The notes beneath the pieces were generated by a model. That model made no database searches, was not told the DNA's origin, and saw only the letters and a program-made list of their open reading frames with translations. Shown in pieces: positions 16,734 to 27,989 of a stretch of DNA of 64,000 bases (positions are counted from its first letter, which is position 1; the number at the start of each line of letters is the position of its first letter). The translations under genes and the position numbers were made by a program. The stretch comes from Ciceribacter lividus (GTDB lineage: Bacteria; Pseudomonadota; Alphaproteobacteria; Rhizobiales; Rhizobiaceae): positions 1 to 64,000 of the forward strand of contig NZ_QPIX01000009.1 of NCBI RefSeq assembly GCF_003337715.1, in the 5' to 3' direction.

Positions 16734-17270
16734 ATGAGCCGTACTTACGTTCCGGCCACGAGCCGCATGCAGAAACTCGCGAGCAATCCCGCCATCGTCG
16801 CGCTGGCCCTCACGCTTGCCCTCGCCGGCTGCGCCTCGAAGAAGAACCTTCCGAACAGCGCCTCCGACCTCGGCCTCGGCGCGGGCGGAGCGGGCACCCC
16901 CGGTTCGCAGCAGGACTTCACCGTGAACGTCGGCGACCGCATCTTCTTCGACACCGACAGCTCGTCGATCCGTGCCGACGCCCAGCAGACGCTCGACCGC
17001 CAGGCCCAGTGGCTGATGAAGTATCCGCAGTACGCGATCACCATCGAAGGCCATGCCGACGAACGCGGCACCCGCGAATACAACCTGGCACTCGGCGCCC
17101 GCCGTGCCGCCACGACCCGCGACTACCTCGCCTCGCGCGGCGTTCCGGCGAACCGCATGAAGACCATCTCCTACGGCAAGGAACGTCCGGTCGCCGTCTG
17201 CGACGATATCTCCTGCTGGTCGCAGAACCGCCGCGCGGTCACCGTGCTCGGCGGCGGCGCCGGCCTCTGA
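16734..17270 (+). CDS. pal: Peptidoglycan-associated lipoprotein Pal
   Basis: This 178-residue outer-membrane lipoprotein anchors the outer membrane to peptidoglycan and is the partner of TolB. The lipobox LAGC puts the acylated cysteine at about residue 32. After a flexible linker, the OmpA-like domain (about 60-175) includes RIFFDTDSSSI, ITIEGHADERGTREYNLALG and the C-terminal QNRRAV. A good site (GGAGAG) precedes the ATG at 16734. A 158-bp gap containing a terminator and a small inverted repeat (CGGTTAG/CTAACCG, 16684-16709) separates it from tolB, so it may have its own promoter. Confidence 0.95.
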   Translation: MSRTYVPATSRMQKLASNPAIVALALTLALAGCASKKNLPNSASDLGLGAGGAGTPGSQQDFTVNVGDRIFFDTDSSSIRADAQQTLDRQAQWLMKYPQYAITIEGHADERGTREYNLALGARRAATTRDYLASRGVPANRMKTISYGKERPVAVCDDISCWSQNRRAVTVLGGGAGL

Positions 17271-17294
17271 GAACAAGCATTCCGACCGATTATC

Positions 17295-17331
17295 GAAGGC
17301 GACTCCCGCAAGGGGGCCGCCTTCAGTCTTT
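17295..17331 (+). terminator. Terminator after pal
   Basis: GAAGGCG (17295-17301) pairs with CGCCTTC (17318-17324), with an inner CCC/GGG pairing, and is followed by AGTCTTTT. Confidence 0.65.
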
Positions 17332-17436
17332 TCTCCATACTTTGGCCGAACTTCGGTTGCTTTTTACCCGCGATTGGAAAGAATCGGCTGTCCGCGCCGG
17401 CGTGCGCGAGGATCAGATCGAAACAGGAAACTTGAC

Positions 17437-18408
17437 ATGAAACGACTTGCCATGGCCGCGATGCTCGCGACGGTCTCGCTGGGGGGACTGTACGGCACCG
17501 CGAGCTCCATGCAGCTTATGCCGGGTATCGGTTCGTCGGCGGCGCAGGCACCGGCGAGCACCAATGCGCGGCGGCCGGTCGTGCTCGCCCAGAGCAACGA
17601 CGCCTCCGTTCGCGTACTCCAGCTCGAAGAAGAGATCCGCACCTTGAACGGCCGGGTCGAGGAAATGAGCTACCAGCTCCTGCAGATGCAGGAGCAGATC
17701 CGCAAGTTCCAGGAAGACAACGAGTTCCGCTTCCAGGAACTGGAAAAATCGAAGTCGACCAAGAGCGGGGCACTCGACGCCCCGGTCAAGAGCGGCGCGC
17801 AGCAGGACGAGGTCGCCCGCGTCATCACCACCGAGCCCCCGGCATCCGCCGGGGACCCCTCGGGCGCACAGCTCGGCACGCCGGAACAGACCCTCGGCTC
17901 GATCGAGCTCGATTCGAGCGGCATGCCCGTCTCCGCATCGATCAACACCAGCGCGCAAGGCGGCACGAACCTGCCCGGCGTCGAAACGCCCGCCGGCACG
18001 GGCTCGGCGCAAGTCGCCTCGCTCGGCAGCGAGTCCGACGTCTACCAGAGTGCCTACGGCCATGTGCTTTCCGGCGACTACGGCCTCGCCGAGAACGAAT
18101 TCAACGATTTCCTGAGCCGCTATCCGCAGAGCCGCAAGGCCGCCGATGCTCACTTCTGGCTGGGCGAAGCACAGTATTCGCAGGGCAAGTACAACGAGTC
18201 CGCCAAGACGTTCCTGAACGCGCACCAGGCCTACAGCTCGTCGCCGAAGGCGCCGGAAATGCTGCTGAAGCTCGGTATGTCGCTCGCCGCCCTCGACAAC
18301 ACCGAGACCGCCTGCGCCACCCTCAAGGAAGTGACGCGCCGCTATCCGAAGGCCTCGCGCGCCGTGGTCAACAAGGTTGCGACCGAACAGAAGCGCCTGA
18401 GCTGCTGA
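17437..18408 (+). CDS. cpoB: Cell division coordinator CpoB (YbgF)
   Basis: CpoB is a periplasmic protein that coordinates Tol-driven constriction with peptidoglycan synthesis. From the ATG at 17437 it has 323 residues: a signal peptide (KRLAMAAMLATVSLGGLYG), a coiled-coil trimerisation region at about 55-105 (LQLEEEIRTLNGRVEEMSYQ), a low-complexity linker, and C-terminal TPR repeats from about 200 (YQSAYGHVLSGDYGLAENEF and AHFWLGEAQYSQGKY). It lies in its usual place after pal. Confidence 0.93.
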   Translation: MKRLAMAAMLATVSLGGLYGTASSMQLMPGIGSSAAQAPASTNARRPVVLAQSNDASVRVLQLEEEIRTLNGRVEEMSYQLLQMQEQIRKFQEDNEFRFQELEKSKSTKSGALDAPVKSGAQQDEVARVITTEPPASAGDPSGAQLGTPEQTLGSIELDSSGMPVSASINTSAQGGTNLPGVETPAGTGSAQVASLGSESDVYQSAYGHVLSGDYGLAENEFNDFLSRYPQSRKAADAHFWLGEAQYSQGKYNESAKTFLNAHQAYSSSPKAPEMLLKLGMSLAALDNTETACATLKEVTRRYPKASRAVVNKVATEQKRLSC

Positions 18409-18421
18409 CGCGGCCGTCGCG

Positions 18422-19750
18422 ATGGACGCGCCTGCAGACACCCTGCTCCAAGCAGAGACCTCGCCCGAAGACGCCGTTTCGGATGTCCTGAGGTCGCTCG
18501 CAAAGCCCTCCCGCATCCTGGTCGCGATCTCCGGCGGCAGCGATTCCACCGGCCTTCTCCTTGCCCTGCATCAGGCCATCGCCGCAGGCGCACACACCCA
18601 CACCCTTCTCGCCGCGACGATCGACCATGCGCTGAGGCCGGAATCTTCCGGCGAAGCAGCACGCGTCGCCGAATTCTGCCGCGACCTCGGCATTCCGCAC
18701 GAAACCCGCCGCTGGCGCGGAGAGAAGCCCTCGACCGGCATTTCCGCCGCCGCGCGGGAAGCCCGCTACCATCTCCTCGCCGATGTCGCCGCCGAGCTTC
18801 GCGCCGATCTTCTCGTGACCGGCCACACTGCCGACGACCAGGCGGAGACGATCGCCATGCGCACGGCACGCGCGCCCTCACCCCACGGTCTTGCCGGCAT
18901 GGCCCCGGCCACCCTCTACGACCGCCGGCTCTGGATCGTGCGCCCCTTCCTCGCCGTCCGGCGCGTGGCGATCCGTGCCTTCCTGACACGGAACGGCTTC
19001 GGCTGGATCGATGACCCGAGCAATCTCAACCCCGCCTATGAGCGCGTCCGCACCCGCATGGCGATCGAGGGGACGCCGCCGGCCTTCGACCCAGACGCCG
19101 CGATCGGCCGCACCCGCCTCTCCGGCGCGGCGGCAGGCCTTCTGCACGCCACTGCAACGGTCCGGCACGAGACCATCGTCCGGCTCGCGCCCGAAGCGCT
19201 CGAAGCCGAACCGGCGGTGCTGCGCCATGCGCTGGCCTTCCTGCTCGCCGTCCTCGGCGGCCGACCGTACCTGCCGGCAGGCGACCAGATGGCCCGGGTC
19301 GCCGCCTTCGCGCTTGCGCCCGGACACGGTCGCATGACGGTTGCGCGCACGCTTGTCTGGAAGCGGAGCGACGGCCTCTATCTGATGCGGGAGGACCGCA
19401 GCCTGCCGCAGTTGACGCTCGCTCCAGGGAGAACCGCTCTCTGGGACGACCGCTTCCTTGTTACGAATGGCGGCGCAGAGGAGGTCCGTATCGGTCCCGG
19501 GCCGAACCTGCCGGTCGGCGACGATGACCGGTCTGTCCCCCGCACGCTTGCGCGTCACCGGGCGCGGGTTCTGCCGCATGTCATCTCCCCGGAGGGCGGT
19601 GCGCCCGTCGCGGCCGCCAAAGTGGAGACCCTGTCGGTCGAGCCGGTGCTCGCCCCCTTCGATCATTTTCTGCCGGTTTTCGATCTCGCCGTCGCCGAGG
19701 TTCTTGCCGAACTCTTCGGCAGATCCCGGTATCCTGTTGCGCCGATTTAG
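18422..19750 (+). CDS. tilS: tRNA(Ile)-lysidine synthase TilS
   Basis: TilS converts C34 of the CAU-anticodon tRNA-Ile to lysidine so that it reads AUA. The 442-residue protein carries the PP-loop ATPase motif SGGSDS at residues 37-42 and the family motifs TIDHALRPES and VTGHTADDQAET. The C-terminal part is poorly conserved, as is usual. It starts 13 bp after cpoB and precedes ftsH, the standard alphaproteobacterial order. Confidence 0.93.
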   Translation: MDAPADTLLQAETSPEDAVSDVLRSLAKPSRILVAISGGSDSTGLLLALHQAIAAGAHTHTLLAATIDHALRPESSGEAARVAEFCRDLGIPHETRRWRGEKPSTGISAAAREARYHLLADVAAELRADLLVTGHTADDQAETIAMRTARAPSPHGLAGMAPATLYDRRLWIVRPFLAVRRVAIRAFLTRNGFGWIDDPSNLNPAYERVRTRMAIEGTPPAFDPDAAIGRTRLSGAAAGLLHATATVRHETIVRLAPEALEAEPAVLRHALAFLLAVLGGRPYLPAGDQMARVAAFALAPGHGRMTVARTLVWKRSDGLYLMREDRSLPQLTLAPGRTALWDDRFLVTNGGAEEVRIGPGPNLPVGDDDRSVPRTLARHRARVLPHVISPEGGAPVAAAKVETLSVEPVLAPFDHFLPVFDLAVAEVLAELFGRSRYPVAPI

Positions 19751-19875
19751 GTCTTGTTGACGGAAAACGCATTCGTGACATCGGTTTTCCTTGGCAAGGC
19801 GGCACCGCAATCCTATGTTAACGGGTAATCATACCGGCCGCAGGCAATGCAGGCTGTTTCTGTTCGGGGAGTTCA

Positions 19876-21813
<1,938 letters not shown>

Positions 21814-21845
21814 CCCCTCCCCGCAGGCACAGCTGCAGGAACACG

Positions 21846-21880
21846 GGACCGCCGCTCGAAAGACCGGCGGTCCTTTTCGT
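21846..21880 (+). terminator. Terminator after ftsH
   Basis: GGACCGCCG (21846-21854) pairs with CGGCGGTCC (21865-21873) and is followed by TTTTCGTTT. Confidence 0.8.
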
Positions 21881-22051
21881 TTCCGGTAACAGGATATATT
21901 GGACATTGACGCGAATTTACGTGCCGTTTCGCGCGTTTTGTGGCATGAGCAGCCCGAGAGGGTGCCGCGCCCTCGTGCCCCGTCTGCGCGCAGCCGCGAG
22001 GCGGAACCTGAGACCGCGCGCGGCGCCGCCAACGCATTTTCGGGAGTACAC

Positions 22052-23407
22052 ATGTCACGTCGCTATTTCGGTACGGACGGTATCCGCGGACAGTCCAACA
22101 TCTTTCCGATGACACCGGATCTCGCCATGCGGGTCGGCATTGCCGTCGGCACGATCTTTCGCCGCGGCCATCACCGGCACCGCGTGGTGATCGGCAAGGA
22201 TACGCGCCTTTCCGGCTACATGCTCGAGAACGCCCTCGTCGCGGGATTCACCGCCGCCGGCCTCGACGTCTTCCTGCTCGGACCGATCCCGACCCCCGCG
22301 GTCGCCATGCTGACCCGCTCGCTGCGCGCCGATATCGGCGTCATGATCTCCGCCTCGCACAATCCCTTCGCCGACAACGGCATCAAGCTCTTCGGCCCGG
22401 ACGGCTACAAGCTTTCCGACGAAATCGAACAGCAGATCGAGGATCTGCTGGACAAGGACATCTATGCGCAGCTCGCGCCGGCGAAGGAGATCGGCCGCGC
22501 CAAGCGCGTCGACGGCGACATCTATCGCTATATCGAGTTCGTCAAGCGTACCCTGCCCCGTGACGTCACCCTGCACGGCCTCAGGATCGCCATCGACTGC
22601 GCCAATGGCGCCGCCTACAAGGTGGCGCCCGCCGCGCTCTGGGAACTCGGCGCCGAGGTGATCACCATCGGCAACGAGCCGAACGGCACCAACATCAATC
22701 TCGATTGCGGCTCGACCCATCCTTCCGCCCTGCAGAAGAAGGTCCATGAGGTGCGCGCCGACATTGGCATCGCGCTCGACGGTGACGCCGACCGCGTCAT
22801 CATCGTCGACGAGAACGGCGCCATCGTCGACGGCGACCAGCTGATGGCGGTGATTGCCGAGACCTGGGCCAACGACCAGACCCTGAAGGGCAGCGGCATC
22901 GTCGCCACGGTGATGTCCAATCTCGGGCTCGAACGCTTCCTCAACGGCAAGGGGTTGAGCCTCGCCCGCACCAAGGTCGGCGACCGCTATGTCGTCGAAT
23001 ACATGCGCCAGCACGACTACAATGTGGGCGGCGAGCAGTCGGGCCACATCGTGCTCTCCGACTTCGGCACCACCGGCGACGGCACCATTGCGGCGCTGCA
23101 GATTCTCGCCTGCGTCAAGCGCACCGGCAAGACGGTGAGCGAAATCTGCCACCGCTTCGATCCCGTACCGCAGCTCCTGCGCAACGTTCGTATCTCCGGC
23201 GGCAAGCCGCTCGAGGACAAGACGGTGAAGCAGGCGATTGCCGACGCCGAAAGTGAGCTCGCCAAGAACGGCCGCTTGGTGATCCGCCCCTCCGGCACCG
23301 AACCGCTGATCCGCGTGATGGCGGAAGGCGACGACCGCGGCCAGATCGAGCGCATCGTCAACGACCTCGTCGGCGTGATCGGCAGCGCGCGCGGCGCAGC
23401 GGCGTAG
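22052..23407 (+). CDS. glmM: Phosphoglucosamine mutase GlmM
   Basis: GlmM interconverts glucosamine-6-phosphate and glucosamine-1-phosphate for UDP-GlcNAc, and so feeds peptidoglycan and lipid A synthesis. The start at 22052 ([16 protein letters not shown]) has GGGAG upstream and gives 451 residues; the frame is open for 51 more codons upstream but these look non-native. The phosphoserine loop is [12 protein letters not shown], the metal loop DGDADR, the sugar loop GGEQSGH and the phosphate-binding [12 protein letters not shown]. It follows the ftsH terminator. Confidence 0.96.
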   Translation: MSRRYFGTDGIRGQSNIFPMTPDLAMRVGIAVGTIFRRGHHRHRVVIGKDTRLSGYMLENALVAGFTAAGLDVFLLGPIPTPAVAMLTRSLRADIGVMISASHNPFADNGIKLFGPDGYKLSDEIEQQIEDLLDKDIYAQLAPAKEIGRAKRVDGDIYRYIEFVKRTLPRDVTLHGLRIAIDCANGAAYKVAPAALWELGAEVITIGNEPNGTNINLDCGSTHPSALQKKVHEVRADIGIALDGDADRVIIVDENGAIVDGDQLMAVIAETWANDQTLKGSGIVATVMSNLGLERFLNGKGLSLARTKVGDRYVVEYMRQHDYNVGGEQSGHIVLSDFGTTGDGTIAALQILACVKRTGKTVSEICHRFDPVPQLLRNVRISGGKPLEDKTVKQAIADAESELAKNGRLVIRPSGTEPLIRVMAEGDDRGQIERIVNDLVGVIGSARGAAA

Positions 23408-23425
23408 TTCTCGTCTCGGGCATTC

Positions 23426-23536
23426 AGCCCCTCATCCGCCTGCCGGCACCTTCTCCCCGCAAGCGGGGAGAAGGCCAAATGCCGCAAGGTCTCCGTCCCC
23501 TCTCCCCGCGAGCGGGGAGAGGGGACGGGTGACGGG
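23426..23536. repeat. RIME-like intergenic palindromic repeat
   Basis: About 110 bp containing two perfect hairpins: arms of 12 bp at 23449-23460/23463-23474 (CCTTCTCCCCGC and complement, loop AA) and arms of 13 bp at 23497-23509/23512-23524 (CCCCTCTCCCCGC and complement, loop GA). The layout, with CCCTCATCCG flanking, resembles the rhizobial intergenic mosaic element RIME1. It lies between convergent glmM and yebC. Confidence 0.75.
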
Positions 23537-23561
23537 CGCATCTCCATTCCTGGACAAGAAA

Positions 23562-23594
23562 AGGCCCGGCTGCGCGAGCAACCGGGCCTCTTTT
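23562..23594. terminator. Bidirectional terminator between glmM and yebC
   Basis: AGGCCCGG (23562-23569) pairs with CCGGGCCT (23582-23589). The plus strand continues CTTTTAT and the minus strand CTTTTCTTG, so it can serve both convergent genes. Confidence 0.75.
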
Positions 23595-23611
23595 ATGTGG
23601 TGACTCGACGA

Positions 23612-24358
23612 TCAGGCCGAGAGCTTGGCCATGACCTCGTCGGAAACTTCGAAGTTCGAGTAGACGTTCTGCACGTCGTCGTCGTCTTCCAGCGTGTCGA
23701 TGAGCTTCATCAGCGACTGCGCCTTCTCCTCGTCGACTTCGATCGTGTTCTGCGGCTTCCAGATCGCCTTGACGGATTCGGCTTCGCCGAGGGCGGTTTC
23801 CAGCGCCTTCGAGACTTCGTTGATGTCCTCGAAGCCGCAGTAGATCGTGTGGCCGTCCTCGTCGGTGACGACGTCTTCGGCACCGGCCTCGATCGCCGCT
23901 TCCATCACCTTGTCGGCATCGCCGACGGAAAGCTTGTAGGTGATTTCACCGACATGGTCGAAAGAGAAGGAAACCGAGCCGGTTTCGCCGAGCGCGCCGC
24001 CGGCCTTGGAGAAGGTGGAGCGCACGGAAGAGGCGGTGCGGTTGCGGTTGTCGGTCAGGGTCTCGACGATGACGGCAACGCCACCCGGACCATAGCCCTC
24101 GTATCGGATCGCGTCATAGGTTTCGGCATCGGCGCCCGATGCCTTCTTGATCGCGCGTTCGATGTTGTCCTTCGGCATCGACTGCGCCTTGGCGTTCTGA
24201 ACAGCCAGGCGAAGCGCCGCATTCATCGTCGGATCGGGCAGACCGGTCTTTGCGGCAACGGTGATTTCGCGCGCGAGCTTGGAGAACATTTTCGACCGCA
24301 CGGCATCCTGACGGCCCTTGCGGTGCATGATGTTTTTGAACTGTGAATGGCCAGCCAT
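23612..24358 (-). CDS. yebC: YebC/PmpR-family protein
   Basis: This 248-residue protein starts at 24358 ([19 protein letters not shown]). The characteristic N-terminus and the internal [15 protein letters not shown] and [13 protein letters not shown] motifs identify the YebC family. It was long annotated as a DNA-binding regulator; some members are now known to relieve ribosome stalling at proline stretches. In many bacteria it neighbours ruvC; here it is about 18 kb away on the opposite strand. The open frame continues upstream without a plausible start. Confidence 0.95.
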   Translation of the reverse strand: MAGHSQFKNIMHRKGRQDAVRSKMFSKLAREITVAAKTGLPDPTMNAALRLAVQNAKAQSMPKDNIERAIKKASGADAETYDAIRYEGYGPGGVAVIVETLTDNRNRTASSVRSTFSKAGGALGETGSVSFSFDHVGEITYKLSVGDADKVMEAAIEAGAEDVVTDEDGHTIYCGFEDINEVSKALETALGEAESVKAIWKPQNTIEVDEEKAQSLMKLIDTLEDDDDVQNVYSNFEVSDEVMAKLSA

Positions 24359-24507
24359 GGCACCCCTGATCACACTTATTGTTGGGAATGGCGCCTTATA
24401 AGAGCGAAAACCGCCCGGTTCAAGTGCGGCAGGGCCATTTCCGCCATGGGGGCCGTTCGGGCGGCGGGCAGTTGCGAGGGGGCCGCCCGGCGGCGGCCCC
24501 CTGAGGA

Positions 24508-26046
24508 TCAGGCGACGGGCGACAATGCCTCTCGCCGCACGAGCCCGCGGATTGCCTGCTCCTCCGCCGTGAAGGCGGGGTGGGAGACGGCGCCGAAGGC
24601 GGCGGCAGCACCCCGCGCCCGCCCGACCCCGTCGGGGAGCGCATCCGTGCCGTCGAGGCGGAAGGAGACCGCCGAAAGCGGACCGAAGAGCAGCGCCCGC
24701 TCGAGATCCGGCCGCGCGGAAAGGTCCGGCTCGACCCCGGCATTGCGCGCGAAGCCGAGCGCGGCGACATGCATCGGCAGTGACGGGGACCCGGCCCGCA
24801 TGGCCTTCGCCCGCGCGACACCTTCCGCCATCTCCGCCTGCGACGGCATCGGCACGATCCCGGCGAAACAATAGCTGATCCAACGTGCCTGTAGCTCCAG
24901 CACCGGCAGATAGGGGCCGACGAGATCGTAGAGGCCGAGGAAGGCCAGTCCCGGCAGGTCGGGGTGGAAGGTCTGGTCGTGGAGGTCCATGTGGACGTCA
25001 TCGAGGCCGAGCGTCGCGGCCGTCGCGGCATCGAGGAAGGGCAGAGACAGGCGATAGCCGGTCCCGAGAATGATGCCGTCGAACTCGCCCCGGCGTCCGC
25101 CGCGGAACAGGACGCGGTTACCGTCGATCTCCTCGATCCACGGCATGACCGCGATGCGCCCCTCCGCCACCGCCGGCAGGAACTGCTGCGACTGGGTGAC
25201 GCCCGCCGCGAAGATGTCGTCGTCGGGGGCCGGCGCGCCAAACTGGGCCGGATTGCCGGCGACGGCGAGCACCTTGGCCCGCAGCCCCGCGGCGAGCTCC
25301 GGCGGCGGCAGCACACCGCCGAGAAGCGCTGCGGCACGATTGAACATGACGTGCTCGGTCGGCACACCGGAAATCAGTTTCGGCAGGACATAGCGCTGGC
25401 GGCGATTGGCGACCGTGACCCGCGCGCCGCCATAGGCGAGCTCCGAGGCGATTTCGAGCGCACTGATGGAGCAGCCGGCGACGAGCACATGGCGGCCGCG
25501 ATAGCGTTCGACGCCGTTATACTGGGCGGAGTGGATGGCACCGAGCGATCCGGAAAAGCGGGAAAGCCCCTCGATCTCGGGGACGGACGGCGTACCGCAG
25601 CGGCCAGTCGCCACCACGACCCGCCGGAAGACTTCCGAGCGCTCGCGTCCGCCGCTCGCCGAGCGGATGAGCCAGCTGCCGCCGGCCGCAGGTTCGAGGC
25701 TCTCCACCCGTGTCGACAGCCGCAGCGTCGGCAACAGTCCCGAGACGAAGGCATAGCGCTCGAGATAGTCGAGCATCTCGTCCTGGGTGAGATAGGTCGC
25801 GCTGCCGGGCGCGTGGTCGAGATCAGAAAAGGCGGTCATGATCCGGCTGGTGTTGGTGCGCATCCCCGGCCAGACGGCACTCGTCGCGGAGGTCGAGTTC
25901 CACTGGCCGCCCAACCGGGCGGACGCCTCGAAGATGACCGGCTCGAGCCCGTGGGCCGCGAGCCACTTCGCCGCGGCAAGTCCGCCCGGTCCGGCGCCGA
26001 TCACGGCGACACAATTGTCGGGCATCACTGTCGTTTGCTGTTGCAC
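24508..26046 (-). CDS. Flavin-containing monooxygenase-like FAD/NAD(P) oxidoreductase
   Basis: GTG at 26046 was chosen because AAGGAG lies 6 bp upstream, giving 512 residues. The FAD motif GAGPGG is near residue 16, followed by [11 protein letters not shown] and the NADPH-side stretch [20 protein letters not shown] variant of the FMO fingerprint ([15 protein letters not shown]) is present. It probably inserts oxygen into a soft nucleophile or a ketone. The gene is divergent from two PNPOx-fold genes across 139 bp that contain short direct repeats, suggesting a shared cassette. The substrate is unknown. Confidence 0.82.
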   Translation of the reverse strand: MQQQTTVMPDNCVAVIGAGPGGLAAAKWLAAHGLEPVIFEASARLGGQWNSTSATSAVWPGMRTNTSRIMTAFSDLDHAPGSATYLTQDEMLDYLERYAFVSGLLPTLRLSTRVESLEPAAGGSWLIRSASGGRERSEVFRRVVVATGRCGTPSVPEIEGLSRFSGSLGAIHSAQYNGVERYRGRHVLVAGCSISALEIASELAYGGARVTVANRRQRYVLPKLISGVPTEHVMFNRAAALLGGVLPPPELAAGLRAKVLAVAGNPAQFGAPAPDDDIFAAGVTQSQQFLPAVAEGRIAVMPWIEEIDGNRVLFRGGRRGEFDGIILGTGYRLSLPFLDAATAATLGLDDVHMDLHDQTFHPDLPGLAFLGLYDLVGPYLPVLELQARWISYCFAGIVPMPSQAEMAEGVARAKAMRAGSPSLPMHVAALGFARNAGVEPDLSARPDLERALLFGPLSAVSFRLDGTDALPDGVGRARGAAAAFGAVSHPAFTAEEQAIRGLVRREALSPVA

Positions 26047-26072
26047 TTTGCTCTCCTTCAATCGCTGGGAGC

Positions 26073-26143
26073 CTTGCTAATAGGCGCTTCGACGGCGGCC
26101 GTTTCCTAAAAGCTTGCTAAGCCGGGCGGGGGGAATCCTAAAA
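26073..26143. promoter_or_regulatory. Direct repeats in the divergent promoter region
   Basis: CTTGCTAA occurs at 26073-26080 and 26113-26120; TCCTAAAA occurs at 26104-26111 and 26136-26143 (32 bp apart, about three helical turns). They lie between the divergent monooxygenase and PNPOx genes and may be operator sites, possibly for the GAF/winged-helix protein encoded alongside. Confidence 0.35.
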
Positions 26144-26185
26144 CTTCTCCTGCTGCGCTATGCATGTCGAAAGAGGAGAGATTTC

Positions 26186-26653
26186 ATGCTGGACCACGAA
26201 CTGGCGGCCTTCATCGAAAGCCCGGTGATGCAGATCATCGGGACGGCCGATGCCGACCGTCGCCCGGAGGTCGGCCGCGGCGTCGGCGCATGGCCGCTCG
26301 ACGGGCGCCGGATGGCGATCGTCGTCTCCGCCTGGCAGTGGCCCGGCACGGTCGCCAACCTGCAGGACAACGGAATGATTGCCGCAACCTTCTCGCGCCC
26401 CTCCGACTATGTGACCTACCAGATCAAGGGCAGGGCGGAGGTGCGGGAGGCCGCCGCGGACGAGATCGAGCGCTCGGAACGCTACATGGTCGCCATGGTC
26501 TCCGCGCTGATGCGCCTCGGGATTGCGCCGGACATCATCGCCCCCTGGCTCACTCACCGCGACGCGCGGCTGGTGACGGTCGACGTCGCCTCGGTCTTCG
26601 TGCAGACGCCGGGTGCGAAGGCCGGCTCGAAGCTCCGGAGTGCGACGACATGA
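26186..26653 (+). CDS. Pyridoxamine 5'-phosphate oxidase-fold (FMN-binding split-barrel) protein
   Basis: This 155-residue protein starts at 26186 with a GAGGAG site upstream. The fold is indicated by MQIIGTADADRRPEVGRGVGAWPLDGRR (first strands) and TVANLQDNGMIAATFSRPSDYVTYQIKG. Such small split-barrel proteins bind FMN, F420 or heme; this one is not a true PNPOx. Its stop overlaps the next start as ATGA, so the two PNPOx-fold proteins are translationally coupled. Confidence 0.78.
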   Translation: MLDHELAAFIESPVMQIIGTADADRRPEVGRGVGAWPLDGRRMAIVVSAWQWPGTVANLQDNGMIAATFSRPSDYVTYQIKGRAEVREAAADEIERSERYMVAMVSALMRLGIAPDIIAPWLTHRDARLVTVDVASVFVQTPGAKAGSKLRSATT

Positions 26654-27981
26654 CGATGACCCTTCGCGACCTCGAAGCGTGTTTCGAGGGCGTCATTCCC
26701 TCGATCATCGCCACCGCCGACGCCGAAGGCGTACCGAACATTTCCTATCTCTCCCACGTGTCGATGGTCGATGACGAACACGTGGCGCTCTCCAACCAGT
26801 TCTTCGCCAAGACCGCCGCCAACATCCGCCTCAACCCGAAAGCGACCCTCGTCGTGGTCGACGGCCTGACGGGCGCGCAGTCCCGCCTGCATCTCGCCTT
26901 CGCCTACACGCTGGAGGAAGGGGTCCTCTTCGACCGGCTTGCGCAGGAGGTCGCCGCCGGCGGCGCGCAGGTGGGCTTAAGCGACGTCATGCGGCTGCGC
27001 TGCGTCGACGTCTTCCGTGTCGTCGCCATCGAAGCCGTCCCCTCGCCGGTCGAAGTGGCCGCCGCTTCCGCGCGCATGCGGCCGGACCGGCTTGCCGCGG
27101 CGGAGAGAATAGTCGCGGCCATCGCCGCGGCGACGGATGCGGGCGGTGTGGTCGACGCCCTGCTCGGCGGAATCGCCGGGCATCTCGGCTTCGACCATGC
27201 GCTCCTCTTCCAGAGCTATGGCGAGAAGGCGCAGATCACCGCGATCGGCAGCACCGGCTATGTGCCCTCGGGCATCGGTGCCGAGGTGCCGTTCGGTGAG
27301 GGCTTGATCGGATCGGCGGCGGCGAGCGGCAGGATCGTCAAGGTCAGCGACATGAGCCGCATCCGCCGCTTTGGTTCGGCGGTTCGCCACTCCTCGCCGG
27401 ACGAAAACCGCACGCGCGAGATCGTGCTGCCGGGCATGGCCGAGGCGATGAGCCAGATCGCCGTGCCGCTCGTCGTCCAGGGACATGTCGAGGGCGTCCT
27501 CTTCGTCGAGAGCGGGAGGCGTCTCGCTTTCACCCGCGAGGACGAGGCAGCGCTCTCGATCGTCGCCCGGCAGGCGGCGGTGTCGCTCGCACTCTGCGAA
27601 CGCATGTCCTTCGACCCGGAGGCCGCCTTCCCGGCCGATGCGGCACCTGCCGCCGGCGGCAGCCGGATCGATGTCGCCCATCACCCCTTCGACGACAGCG
27701 TCTTCATCAACGGCGATTATGTGATCAAGGGCGTCGCCGGGCGGCTGCTGGTACACATGCTCGGCCAGTATCTCGACGGCGGTCGCCGGGAGTTCACCAA
27801 TCGCGAGATCCGTCTCGACACGAGCCTCCGCCTGCCCGACTACAAGGACAACCTCGAAACCCGACTTCTGCTGCTGCGGCGACGGCTCGACGAGAAACAC
27901 CTGCCGATCCGCCTCCTGCAGCTCGGCCGCGGCAAGATCGGGCTGGCCGTCGAGGGCGAGGTTCGCCTTACTCGCCGGTAG
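26650..27981 (+). CDS. PNPOx-fold + GAF + winged-helix-like fusion protein
   Basis: This 443-residue fusion has three parts. Residues about 1-140 form a second split-barrel domain (PSIIATADAEGVPNISYLSHVSMV). Residues about 160-315 form a GAF sensory domain (ERIVAAIAAATDAGGVVDAL, then FGEGLIGSAAASGRIVKVSD and IAVPLVVQGHVEGVLFVESG). A C-terminal region of about 95 residues (ETRLLLLRRRLDEKHLPIRL, then GRGKIGLAV) looks like an OmpR-type winged helix. It starts with ATG overlapping the upstream stop. It could be a redox- or ligand-sensing regulator of the divergent monooxygenase; that role is inference. Confidence 0.75.
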   Translation: MTMTLRDLEACFEGVIPSIIATADAEGVPNISYLSHVSMVDDEHVALSNQFFAKTAANIRLNPKATLVVVDGLTGAQSRLHLAFAYTLEEGVLFDRLAQEVAAGGAQVGLSDVMRLRCVDVFRVVAIEAVPSPVEVAAASARMRPDRLAAAERIVAAIAAATDAGGVVDALLGGIAGHLGFDHALLFQSYGEKAQITAIGSTGYVPSGIGAEVPFGEGLIGSAAASGRIVKVSDMSRIRRFGSAVRHSSPDENRTREIVLPGMAEAMSQIAVPLVVQGHVEGVLFVESGRRLAFTREDEAALSIVARQAAVSLALCERMSFDPEAAFPADAAPAAGGSRIDVAHHPFDDSVFINGDYVIKGVAGRLLVHMLGQYLDGGRREFTNREIRLDTSLRLPDYKDNLETRLLLLRRRLDEKHLPIRLLQLGRGKIGLAVEGEVRLTRR

Positions 27982-27989
27982 AGCGAGCC

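Noticed and set aside
23426-23536. CRISPR array
   Set aside because: There are two related palindromes but no regularly spaced identical repeats with unique spacers; it fits an intergenic mosaic element.
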